Positions 21,645 through 31,743 of a stretch of DNA of 64,000 nucleotides are shown piece after piece. Source of the DNA: Linanthus parryae (taxonomy: Eukaryota > Streptophyta > Magnoliopsida > Ericales > Polemoniaceae); the NCBI GenBank assembly GCA_023055425.1, contig JALGPY010000003.1, positions 25,355,001 through 25,419,000 on the forward strand, in the 5' to 3' direction. Made by a program: the position numbers and the translations under genes. The notes under the pieces were generated by a model. That model was not told where the DNA came from. It did not search any database and saw only the letters and a list, made by a program, of their open reading frames with translations. Numbering within the stretch: position 1 is the stretch's first letter; every line of letters begins with the position of its first letter.

Positions 21645-22271
21645 TGTAGATAGTGCTTTCTGAGCTGACAGATCTTGGCCACGTGGCAACCATCCAGCAC
21701 ACCATATTGTGCTCCACACACACTGGATCACCAGCCGAGCTGATCCATGTGGGGGCTGCGAGACAGAGCCCTCGCATACCACTGCACGGGACTTGTAGGG
21801 ACTTAGTGGTTTGGAGGCTAGAGTAAGCCCTGTCGCGTGCGAGTCAAGCCCGCACGCGACCTTTAGTAACTGTTTTGAGAGATTTATGGCACGAGCTCCA
21901 TAAACCCGGTCAATCCGGTCAAACCCGGTCAACCTCGTAACGGTTCCGGTATTCGCGCACCACGTGCTGTAACGGTCCCTATATATGAGGACGAACGTGC
22001 CGTTGTGGTTAAGCTAATTAAGCAGCCATTAATGGGCGCATTAACCACACTACAACAGTCGCGTTCCCTGCTATATATAGGATGTTAACCTTTCCATACA
22101 AAGAAGAACACACGAGCCATACGCGGAAGCTCTGCCAAACCTCTGTCTCTCTCTCAGACATTACTACTGCCTTACTCTCTCCCTACACACAACCCAACTC
22201 TTCCTGTGCCATCCCTGATCCTCTACATACGGTGTACACGGAGGTCTCCCCGCCGGAATCTCTTGTGCACA
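21645..22271 (+). mobile_element. 3' LTR of the TR-GAG element
   Basis: 627 bp, co-linear with 18990-19616. Followed by CAAGC, which matches the 5 bp before the 5' LTR. Confidence 0.95.
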
Positions 22272-22276
22272 CAAGC

Positions 22277-22692
22277 CAACCTTGTGTCTTTTAAGAGATT
22301 TAAAGAAGTCAATTTGCCAAGAAGAACTGGTAGTTGGTTATGTGGATTTGCTCTCGGAGGTTCTCAGAAAACATTCACTCTAGAAGAGAAGCAGTAGCTT
22401 GCAGAAATGGAGGATGAGGAGTATTTATTCAAATCCACTGAAGAGTCGCGTCCTTTCAGTGGTCGAATCGCAACCGTTACCGCCGAAGCACGCAATCACA
22501 GGCTTATGCTGATGTCACGGCTAAAACCCTAGAGGAACAGAAGGCACGACTCTAGGGATCCTAGGTCATAATAACACGCACGGGGGATGATATCTCGTGT
22601 ATTTGAATTGGTGCATAACAGCAACGCGCGCGCTAGTTTTTGGGCATTGAAGTCTATCCGATTAGTGTCTTCACGCGCAAAAAGGGGGCAAA
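22277..22692 (+). other. 3' untranslated region and polypurine tract of the Tat-like element
   Basis: About 415 bp between the TR-GAG insertion and the 3' LTR. The part from about 22505 on aligns with the tail of the TR-GAG element from about 21460 ('gacgtcacg' and 'cacgcacggggg' phrases), which fixes where the derivative lost pol. It ends in the purine tract at 22679-22692. Confidence 0.75.
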
Positions 22693-23303
22693 TGTAGATG
22701 GTGCTTTCCAGACAGACAGATCATAGCCACGTGGCAGTCATCCAGCCCACCTAATTGTGCTCCACATACACTGGATCACCACCCGCGCTGATCCACGTGG
22801 GGGCTGCGAGACAGGGCCCTCGCGTACCAACACGAAACTTTTAGGGACTTAGTGGTTTGGAGGCTAGAGTAAGTTCTGTCGCGCGCGAGCGACAACCAAG
22901 CCCGCGCGCGACCCTTGGTAACTGCTTTGAGAGATTTATGGCCAGGTTTCCCATAAACCCGGTCAACCTCGTAACGGTTCCAGTATACGCGGACGAAGTG
23001 CACAACGGTCCCTATATATGCGGCCGAACGTGTCGTTATGGTTGAGGTAATTAAGCCGCCATTAATGGGCGCATTAACCCATTACAACGGTCACATTCCC
23101 ACTATATATAGGATCATTAACCCTTCATTGCAACGATCTGATCTTCTGAATTGTGCGGAAGCTCTAGCCAAATATTGTCTCTCTCTATTACAGTTGCTAT
23201 CGTCTTACTCTCTCCTTACTCACTACCCTATACTTCCCTGTGTTTCCTATTCTCTACTCTTGGTGTACGTTTGAATCTTCCTCAAAGGATTCTCCTGTAC
23301 ACA
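22693..23303 (+). mobile_element. 3' LTR of the Tat-like element
   Basis: 611 bp, from TGTAGATGGTGC to CTGTACACA, followed by the target duplication ACAAG at 23304-23308. Matches 5300-5881. Confidence 0.9.
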
Positions 23304-23455
23304 ACAAGCTATGCAGGAGCTGCAAGCTATGGTTCAAGATCTCAATTCTAAGTTAGCGCAACAACCACCAACAGGACCACCACCCGTGGATCCTCAAAAT
23401 CTAGCGCAAACAAGTGGCGCAAGCACAAGAACGGGAAGCTTCAATGGTTTACAAT
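23304..23455 (+). pseudogene. Athila gag, fragment 2
   Basis: Continues the outer element after the Tat-like insertion. The frame MQELQAMVQDLNSKLAQQ, then a Pro-rich stretch (PPTGPPPVDPQ), fits the N-terminal third of an Athila Gag. It is cut at 23455 by the Copia insertion. Confidence 0.6.
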
Positions 23456-23911
23456 TGTTGGGTTTGACTTTAATCAAATTGGTAATCTTTTGGGTTCAAG
23501 GCAAAACGGTTTGGGCGGTGCACGGTATTGTTTTTGGGGCAGTGGAATATTTATGCCTTTGGTAACAAATTGTCAAAGATTTTTTCTTTGGCATCAAGTT
23601 ACCAAAGTAACATAGGAAGCTTCCAACGCCAATAGCACTAGTACTATATATAAATGATTGCTTTGTTGTGTTGTTAGGGTCAGGGAACAACACACATACG
23701 GTAGAGGGTTTAAAGCAATTGTTTGTGAGCTTCTCTAGCGTGTGTGTGTGTGTGTTCGTGATTCTAACCGGGTTCGGGTTTTGTTTCTCTCAATAAATCG
23801 GGTTCGGGTTGTGGAGTAGCTAGTATTTAAACTAGCGATCCACGTTAAATTTCTTGTTTCTCGTTCTTTATTTCTCGTTATCATTCTTGCTTGATACCCG
23901 GATTCATAACA
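23456..23911 (+). mobile_element. 5' LTR of the gag-only Copia element
   Basis: 456 bp, with a TATATATAAA box at 23644-23653 and a short GT run at 23741-23753. Confidence 0.92.
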
Positions 23912-23914
23912 AAC

Positions 23915-23930
23915 TGGTGTCAGAGCCCGG
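23915..23930 (+). other. Primer-binding site, tRNA-iMet type
   Basis: TGGTGTCAGAGCCCGG, 3 bp after the LTR. It resembles the usual Copia TGGTATCAGAGC site, with G for A. Confidence 0.75.
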
Positions 23931-23956
23931 TCAGGTTAGGGTTTCAAGAAGAGACA

Positions 23957-24730
23957 ATGTCGGGTACTATGAAGATCGAGAAGTTAAGTGGGAGAAACAG
24001 TTTCAGTCTGTGGAAGATCAAGATGAAGGCGTTGTTAAAACGCGACGATCTTTGGCTACTTTCGGCGTCCAACAAGGGCAACGTGGACACAACCACATCG
24101 GCGTATCTGACGATGGAGGAGAATGCGCACACAACGATCATGTTGTGTTTGACGGACGACATGATCACCGATGTCGAAGATCAAGAGAAGGCAGCTGCTT
24201 TGTGGGTCAAGTTGGAGGAGCACTACATGAAGAAATTCGTGGCAAATAAGTTGATGCTAAAGCAGCGGTTATTCAGGTTGAGGATGTCTGAAGGTACGCA
24301 AATTAGTGATCACTTAGATGTTCTGAACACTATTCTGCTTGAATTGCGTAATAGTTAGGAGATAATAAGTGATGAAGACACGACCTTAATTATGTTGGTG
24401 TTGCTGCCTCCATCGTATGAGGGTTTCGTGCAATCTTTAATTTGTGGGAAAGATACGATAACCCTAGAAGAGGTTAGATCTGCTCTTCACACCAGGAGTA
24501 TGAGGCACAAGGCTGCAGGTCAGGGTTCAGGTGACCATTATGCGTCTGGTTTAATGGTCAAAGCGGGAAAAGGTAAGGGATACAAGAGGTTTGCAAGATC
24601 CAGCTTACCACAGGACGTATGTGCCTACTGCAAGGAGAAAGGTCACTGGAAAAGGAAGTGTCCCAAGAAGAACCAAACGAATCCGGTTCTAGATGGACGA
24701 ACCTACTCCGAGGACGACGTTATTATGTGA
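23957..24730 (+). pseudogene. gag: Copia Gag with one in-frame stop
   Basis: Starts at ATG 23957 (MSGTMKIEKLSGRN). The N-terminal part is a UBN2-type Copia Gag (FSLWKIKMKALLKRDDLW, EKAAALWVKLEEHYMKK). A CCHC zinc knuckle CAYCKEKGHWKRKC lies near the end (24613-24660), followed by a Lys-rich tail. A TAG at 24356-24358 interrupts a single frame about halfway; without it the protein would be about 257 residues, normal for a Copia Gag. No protease follows. Gag would package the element RNA in a cytoplasmic particle. Confidence 0.85.
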
Positions 24731-25137
24731 GCCCCTTGGGGCGATTCTGGGCTCCGGGCATGGAGCAACTTGCAGGTGAGATCTCTGGCACGCGAATCGG
24801 GTTCTGGTTCTAGGCGCGAAAATATTTCAGGTGCGCACTACGGTTTTGGGCGCATCTGAGGCAAACAGGGCGCATCTGGCATGACAATTTGTGGCACTCG
24901 TCGTCGGTGCATCTGGTCTGGACGAAATATGGGCACTTGTCATGGTGCACTGGTTCTGACGCTGTTTGGAGCGCGTCGGGAATACATTCGGTCATGCTTT
25001 CTCATTGAATGTATTCGAGTCTGGTTCTAGGTGGAGGCATGCTCATTTCAGATCAGGGAGACGCAGCTGTTCGGGTTCGAGAGAAGCATCGGTTCTGGTT
25101 CAAGTTTGCAGATATGATTTAAGTCAAGGTGGAGATT
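24731..25137 (+). other. Non-coding tail of the gag-only Copia element
   Basis: No domain was recognised. Several repeats of 'gggcgcatctgg' and 'tcgggttctggttc' type words occur from 24790 to 25100. The last bases (AAGGTGGAGATT) form the polypurine tract before the LTR. Confidence 0.7.
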
Positions 25138-25639
25138 TGTTGGGTTTGACTTTAATCAAATTGGTAATCTTTAGGGTTCAAGGCAAAACTTTTTGGGCGG
25201 TGCATGGCATTATTTTGGGGCAGTGGAATATTTATGCTTTTGGTAACAAATTGTCAAAGATTGTTTCTTTGGCATCAAGTTATGCTTTTGGTACGAAATT
25301 GTCAAAGATTGTTTCTTTGGCATCAAGTTACCAAAGTAACATAGGAAGCTTCCAACGCCACTAGCACTGGTACTATATATAAATGATTGTTTTTTTTGGT
25401 TTGTTAGGGTCAGGGAACAACACACATACGTCAAAGGGTTTAAAGCAATTGTTTGTGAGCTTCTCTAGCGTGTGGGTGTGTGTTCATGATTGTAATCGGG
25501 TTCGGGTTTTGTTTCTTTCAATAAATCGGGTTCGGGTTGTGGAGTAGCTAGTATTTAAACTAGCGATCCACGTTAAATTTCTTGTTTCTCGTTCTTTATT
25601 TATCGTTATCGTTTTTGCTTGATACCCGGATACATAAGA
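25138..25639 (+). mobile_element. 3' LTR of the gag-only Copia element
   Basis: 502 bp. It matches 23456-23911 except for an extra tandem copy of a 48-bp unit (25233-25280 and 25281-25328). Confidence 0.92.
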
Positions 25640-25644
25640 ACAAT

Positions 25645-25786
25645 TTCAGGTCGACTGAAGCAAAGCTAGCACTCACCTACTGAATCCGAATATGGCACAA
25701 TCAATTTGTATAAAGGGTTCTTTAATGAACATGGTTCTAAAGGATTGTCAATTCAGTGGGAGGCTGCCAGAAATCCTAGTACACAC
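25645..25786 (+). pseudogene. Athila gag, fragment 3
   Basis: A short stretch of the outer element between two insertions. One frame shows QFSGRLPE, resembling the conserved start of the Athila Retrotrans_gag region, but the frame is not clean through the piece. It ends in the CACAC that is duplicated at 55428-55432. Confidence 0.5.
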
Positions 25787-26859
25787 TGTTAGGTTTTGAC
25801 GTAGGTTACGCAGCGGAATAAAAAAAACAAATTCCTACTCAAAGGCCACCAAGGATCACAGGAAGAGACATTCATAACGTGATGAAAGCATAGAAGATGT
25901 GTACATTTTCAGTTTGGGAGATCACACGAAGAATAGTGTCTTCGTCTCTACGGTTGATCCACGTCTAGAGGTGAGATCTAGATCTTCCTTATCCTAGTGC
26001 TAGCTTGGACAGGAGGAAGAGGGAAGAAGTAATCACACAACGAAGAACAAAGAGAGGGTTCGGCCTCTCTTTGTGGCCGACGGGTAGGGGTGGTCGGCCT
26101 CTAGCTTGTCTTGCTCTCTCTCTTGCGTTCTCTCCCACACACTTATGTTATGAGCATTAGTTGTGGGAAGGAAGCTAGAGCATCCTTTATATAGTCCAAC
26201 AACTCCTTGTTAACTACATAAAGGCCCTTCCTATTCCTACATGAACTTGGATTAGTCCCTTCCTTGCATATTACTTCTACTAAGTTTGCAAGGTGTTGCA
26301 AAATGATTCTTCTAATTAATTAATTAATCATATTAATTAATTCTCAATTCTAGTTCATATTAGAAATGTGACCCAATAGGTTTCTACTTAGTTGGTAGCA
26401 ACTTATTACTAACATGGAGCGCTGTCTAACAACACATCCATGCAACCCAACTAATAGAAATAAGTCAGTGATCCCGACAAACCTTGTGCCCGATATCACA
26501 TATTGCATTATCCCTTTTGTCTCCATATCCAGATTGGACACAAGACATAAATAGTCACACTTGTATATCCAATCCATAGTTCCTCGATCCTGGGAATATG
26601 CTTATGCAAGCAGATAACATCAATATCTCCATATTGATTCATCTGCGTCTGGCCAGACTTTCAATAACCACCATCCCTCAAGTGGTCGTGGATATTTTCT
26701 CCCATTATGTGGGAGGGACAAATCCTTTCTACATAACTACGATCTCTAAGCTTGCTTCCTATCATGCCCGATAGCCATCTTTATCATTGCCCGGTTAAGG
26801 CGCAACGTTGGATAATATCAAATCATGATATTTCAAAGCTAGAGTATCTAGTGACTTCA

Positions 26860-29800
26860 TGTAATACCCCATCTAGATAGCAAGGGTACAATAGTAATTT
26901 TAGAATTTAAATAAGAAATTAATTGAGAAAAAATAAAGATGGGTAGATTATTTCAAATTTTATAGCTAAGAAAATTCTGGTGAGATTTTAGAAAACATAA
27001 TATTAGCAATAGTGAGCTAATTTTAGAAGACTAAAATGAGAATTTTAGTTGCAAAATAGTATTCGGGTAATTTATCAAGTTAGATATGTCTAGTTATTAA
27101 GGGTAAGATAGTAATTTTGGAAGTTGAATGAATATTAAGTTCTAAAATAATAATTTTAAAGAATATCTAATATTTTACCTAAGAGAAAATAGACAACCTG
27201 TAGTACACATGAATCGTTAAAAGAATATTTAGTTTGATAAGTTTTGAAATCGCTTGGGTAATAATATTAATTTTATAGCGAATCGTTACATCTAAATGCA
27301 AGTAATAGTTTGTGATTTAGCTGAAGAATTCGTATAAAAGTTTTAGAAATTTAAAAGATATTATTTTCCCGCACGGAGTATTTTTAATGTACCTTAGCTC
27401 ACATTTTAACACTATATAACTTGTGCACCCGCAACACTAGATAAACCAACCAACTAGTGCACCCAATACACTAGAAACCACTAGCAAAGTGATACAACAA
27501 ACCCACCTTATAACTTCTCCCCCAACCTCCTTCTTCAAGCTTTGCCTTCACGGCAAATTCATCACCACCGCCCCAACAGGTTCGGGAGAAATCTCACCGC
27601 CTCAACAAGTCCACTTCTCCAAGTAAGATCAGCTATAAAAGCTCACCAGTCACCTCCCTCCTCATCACCAGCCGCCACCACAACCATCATCACTGTCAAG
27701 ATCACCAACCACCACCACCGAGCATCTCTCGACAAAGAAGAAGAACCACCCACCACCATCACCCCTGCTTGCTCTCTCTGTCTCCCTAATCTCTCTTTCT
27801 CTCTGTGAAGATAGAAACAGCAGCCACAAGGCAGTGGTGGCAGCAGCCTCACCCACCACCGCGCCCGCCATTGTTGCCGGCGGCAACACCACCAACCAAC
27901 CTCCCTCTCTCTATACTCTCAGCCTCTTTCTCACTCTATATCCATGATCTTTCAAGGCAGTAGCACCAGCAGCAGAAGAGCCGAGTGGCAGCAGCCACCA
28001 ACCCCGCCACTGCCGCCGTAACCATCGACGGAGACGCCACTGTGGGTTTCTCTCTCTGTCTTTCCTTCACCCATAAGCTGGTGCTCTGTTTCATACTCTA
28101 ATCTGTCCAGAAACAGAGGCCAAAGTGACAGGACCAGCAGCGAACATAGAGCCTCCCGCCGCCGCCAAAGCTCCATTAAAACCGGCCAAAGCTCCGGCCA
28201 AGCTTCGGCGAAGAGTTCCAGCGCCACCCACTCTCTCTCTTTGCTTCCAGTAGACTCCTAGAGGGCCGACCAGATCTGTGGAAGGCTCAAACCGGGCCTG
28301 AGAAGCCATTAAAGCCGGCGGTGAGCTTCAACTCCGGCGACTCCGAAGCGAGGCTTCGACCCGACTCATATCTCGACGATTTCCGGCCATTTTTGGCCTA
28401 GGTACGTGCCATACCCTCTTTTTAGTTGTTATACGAAATCAAAATCAAGAATTGGTAGCAAAAATCATGACTAGAGAAGCTAAATCAAAATAGTTATTGA
28501 AAAGGGGGTCAAAGTGTATTTTTCAAAAATTACTAGAACATGATATAGGGGGCTGTTTTGTATTTTCAGAAACTAGGGGGTGACTTGTGTATTCTAACAT
28601 AACTGTTTTAATATAAATTAGGGTATTTGTTAATTTTCAATATAAATTAGGGCTTATATAATTAAACTACACTTTTAGTTAAAATAATAATAATAATAAT
28701 AATAATAAATTTTGGATTAACAATGATTTCTAAAAATAGTAGCTTTTGTCTCGGAAAATTTATTCGGTTGAAGAAATAGTAAACGGGTTGTTTAAAACTA
28801 AAATAGAAGCGTTTTTGTAAAAAACTTTTAATAAATATTGTTTAATCACTTAGTCTATAAAATTGTTTGTTAAACTTGTAAAATTATATCGTGTATAGTT
28901 TTTCATAAAAATATAATAGTCGAGAATCACTTTGTCATTATAATTCAAATTAATTCTTAAGTATAATTTCTTTAGCTCATAATTTTATTAATCTAATTAA
29001 TCACTTTTAATTGATAATAATAGTAATAATAATAATAATAATAATAATAGTTGTTTAAAAATAGATGAGTTGTTTCATTTCTAGGAAATTATAAGTGGAT
29101 AATAAAATGATAGAAATATAAATAGTGGGGTTTAAATTGATATAAATACTCTTCTAAGGCTTATAGCATTTTATTTGGATATTTGTTGACGTAGAAGACA
29201 CGTTTTGTAGGTGACGTCTTTGTAGGCCCGAGCCACTGCTAGGACATGCTTTTGCTACGGAAAGTAAGGTAAGTGAACATGCCAAGCCTTGCGTGCCAAG
29301 CTCCTTTCGTGTCGCAAAATGATTCTAATACTGTCTCAAAATGTGTTTGTTATTTTACATGTTTTATTTGAGATTTTCATGCGTTTTAAAGAAGTTTCTT
29401 TGACTTGATATTGTCACACGAAAAAGTTAAATAATGCGTAATAACGTAAAGTGGAAAGAGTTGTGCGGGAGAAGCTTTATTATTGTCGTGTTGACTTCTG
29501 TCACACGGCCCGTGGTTATTATTTTATTATTGTCGAGCTTGTCTCGGCCCGTGGTTATTATTGTCGAGCTTGTCTCGGCCCGTGGTTATTATTTTATTAT
29601 TGTCGAGCTTGACTCGGCCAGTGGTTATCGCTCCATGTACTCACCTTTCTGGCCGCGAGGAGTCTTAGGGGGGTGCCGGCACTTAAGGTCATGGTTGCTA
29701 GTGATGGAATAGTAGATTCTTCCCCGTATCAACACAGTTAATAATACAGTTTCTATGAGATTTGGATATTTAAGAAAGAGAAGAAGAAATAGATTGGGAC

Positions 29801-30324
29801 TAATTCTCCCCGTTTGAAAGCTGAGAAAGGAAGATAAAAAGAAAGATAATTTTATATATTCTTACTGGATGCACCAGGTTCACTTCTTACAGTTTTACAG
29901 TTTATATTTGGAGTACCTGATTTACTCTGCAAGTTTATATTTTATTTCCTCTGTATATTTATTGTGAAAAGAAATTTATGCTTCGTCTTCTGTTTTACGA
30001 GCTTGGGTGTCACTTACTCAGTATTTCCATGCTGACTTTGAAAACTGCGGTTCCTGTTTTCCTTCCCACCGCAGGTTTAGGAGCTGAAGACTAAGGGGTA
30101 GCTGGGTACGAGACTCACATAGACGGATTTCATCACGAGTAGAATCCAGTATAGTTTGCAAGAATATTGTAGAAGTGTTGGAATTGTGTAATATCTAGAG
30201 ACTTTTGTAGAGTTTAATATTATGTAATAAATAAATGAGTTGGGATGTTATGCTTTTGATTTCCGCCGTTACTTTTAGCATCGCCCTCCCGGTCTTGTCT
30301 AAGCCGGATAAGGGGGTTGTTGCA
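26860..30324 (+). mobile_element. 5' LTR (3.46 kb) of the Tekay-like element
   Basis: Begins TGTAATACCCC and ends GGGGGTTGTTGCA. A TATATAAC box lies near 27411-27418, followed by a C/A-rich then CT-rich leader-like stretch (27540-28400). AAT microsatellites occur at 28685-28708 and 29020-29048. An internal tandem of a 30-39 bp unit ('cggcccgtggttatta') lies at 29509-29629. Open frames here have no protein resemblance. Confidence 0.92.
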
Positions 30325-30326
30325 GG

Positions 30327-30338
30327 TGGTATCAGAGC
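30327..30338 (+). other. Primer-binding site, tRNA-iMet type
   Basis: TGGTATCAGAGC starts 2 bp after the 5' LTR and is the standard initiator-tRNA site used by chromoviruses and Copia elements. Confidence 0.85.
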
Positions 30339-31743
30339 GTTCGTTCCAGTATAAAACCTGTAGGGTAACTTAAAATGAATATAGGGCAAGATAATTAAAA
30401 CTGGAAAAGCCGTTGGGGTTATGGGTAGCCTAGGTCCTGATTATCAGCATCCTCATCCTTTAGTATTGTCTTACTTGATAGAAAATTTATTGTTTGATGT
30501 TATCACTGTGATAGAAACCTAGAAGTGTGGATTAGAATCCAGATTATGGAAGAAGTATTGTGTTATTTGATGAGACAAGTTATTAGCAAGGAATGATACT
30601 CCTGTAATGAGGAAAAGAGAGGTGGAAATTGAATCATGAATTGTGTTTGAGAAGATAAGTTATATGTGTATGACTGAGAATAGATATATGCTGCGTATTC
30701 TGATATGGATTGGTTTGTGTGTTCATCCCTGATTGATTGTGGGATAGACAATTGAGTGTGAATTATAGAAGTTAGAATATGAATTGACGTGTTGCTTTGA
30801 TTCCTACGTGTGACATGCTATGTGATATTTGGTGGGTTGATAGTGGTGCAATATTAAGAAGATATAAACCCTTTAGACTATGGTAAAATGAGAAATGATA
30901 TGATAAGTGAAAGCATAGGAATACGACTGGTAGACCATTGCTACGCGAAGACGAGACGACAAGAATGGATGGCTCAGGATAATTACATTGTGGTTCTTCG
31001 TTCGGATTATAGAGATAATTGAGCCAAGAAAGTGGCAGACATGAGGCCAGTAGACTGCACGGGAAAAGAAGATCCCGCAGAGCTAGTACACTAGATCATG
31101 GGAATTGACAAGATCCTAAGGGACAATAGAATGTCCTAAAGGGCAAAAGGTCAGACTGCGCAGTATTTTATTTGAAGAAGTGAGGCGAACCTATGAAGGA
31201 GGAACTCACAAGAAACTCTGTTGGCAAGGTCCAACTTAAACTGGGAAGCACATCAGGCTGCTCTCAGATCTTGCTTTTACCATGGCCAGGTGAGAGCGAG
31301 GAAGCATCAAGAGTTCATGAACTCAAAACAAAGCAGAAGCTCGAAGGCAGAGTATTTCAAAAGCTTGTAAGATTTGGTGATGAACAGATAAACCGAGGAG
31401 GAGCCACTTCAGCATAACAAACATACGAATCATCAGCGGTATGGAAAATTAGTAACTCGGGGATCGACAGGAAAGGAATACACGTGCTTACGACGTTCTT
31501 AGCCCTGACCCTTAGCAAACGAATGAGACTGTGACCACTTAAATAGACAGGCATGACAGCGACCTTATTTGATGATATGTGTGTTAGGGAAAAAGGATAT
31601 TTGCTATGATTTGCTGTGAGAAATTACTTGCATATTATGTGATCTTGATTCTGATAGGTAATTGCATGATAGATTGAAAGAGTATCTTGATTAGTTGTGT
31701 GATTTTAGCTTCGAGGACGAAGCTCCGTTTAAGGGGGGAAGGA
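30339..31743 (+). other. Non-coding interior of the Tekay-like element
   Basis: 1.4 kb with no frame over 75 codons and no gag or pol motif. It ends in the chromovirus signature and the polypurine tract AAGGGGGGAAGGA at 31731-31743. Confidence 0.85.

Larger units (their letters stand above)
18990..22271 (+). mobile_element. Gag-only Ty3/gypsy element (TR-GAG type), structurally intact and recent
   Basis: Two 627-bp LTRs (18990-19616 and 21645-22271), target duplication CAAGC (18985-18989 and 22272-22276), PBS, a single intact Gag frame and a purine tract. There is no protease, RT, RNase H or integrase. Gag, LTR edges and 3' UTR all resemble the surrounding Tat-like element, so it is a deletion derivative of that family. 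About eight mismatches were seen between the LTRs (near 1.3%). It would need enzymes from an autonomous relative. TR-GAG elements with this architecture are known from coffee and other plants. Confidence 0.93.
5300..23303 (+). mobile_element. Tat/Ogre-like Ty3/gypsy element with antisense PMD gene, disrupted by two insertions
   Basis: Bounded by LTRs at 5300-5881 and 22693-23303 and flanked by ACAAG (5295-5299 and 23304-23308). In order it holds a PBS, a decayed gag and protease, a LARD-like insertion (8649-15289), an antisense multi-exon Plant Mobile Domain gene, a TR-GAG insertion (18990-22271) and a purine tract. Reverse transcriptase and integrase are absent. The antisense extra ORF between the pol position and the 3' LTR is typical of Tat-lineage elements; lineage placement rests on that and on the gag type, so it is an inference. 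Its own length without insertions is about 8 kb. Confidence 0.75.
23456..25639 (+). mobile_element. Gag-only Copia element
   Basis: LTRs at 23456-23911 and 25138-25639 (TGTTGGG...AACA), target duplication ACAAT at 23451-23455 and 25640-25644, and a tRNA-iMet type PBS. The interior holds only a Copia Gag (23957-24730) and about 400 bp of non-coding tail. Protease, integrase, RT and RNase H are absent. A 48-bp duplication makes the right LTR longer. It is the Copia counterpart of the TR-GAG design. Confidence 0.9.

Noticed and set aside
5300..23303. CRISPR array or bacterial-type mobile element
   Set aside because: Repeats are LTRs with 5-bp target duplications, eukaryotic introns and tRNA primer sites; nothing prokaryotic is present.
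27542..28309. Overlapping frames rich in Pro, His, Thr or Gly on both strands, repeated at 32425-33110
   Set aside because: They lie in both LTRs of the Tekay-like element and reflect C/A- and CT-rich composition; no domain and no start context suggest coding.
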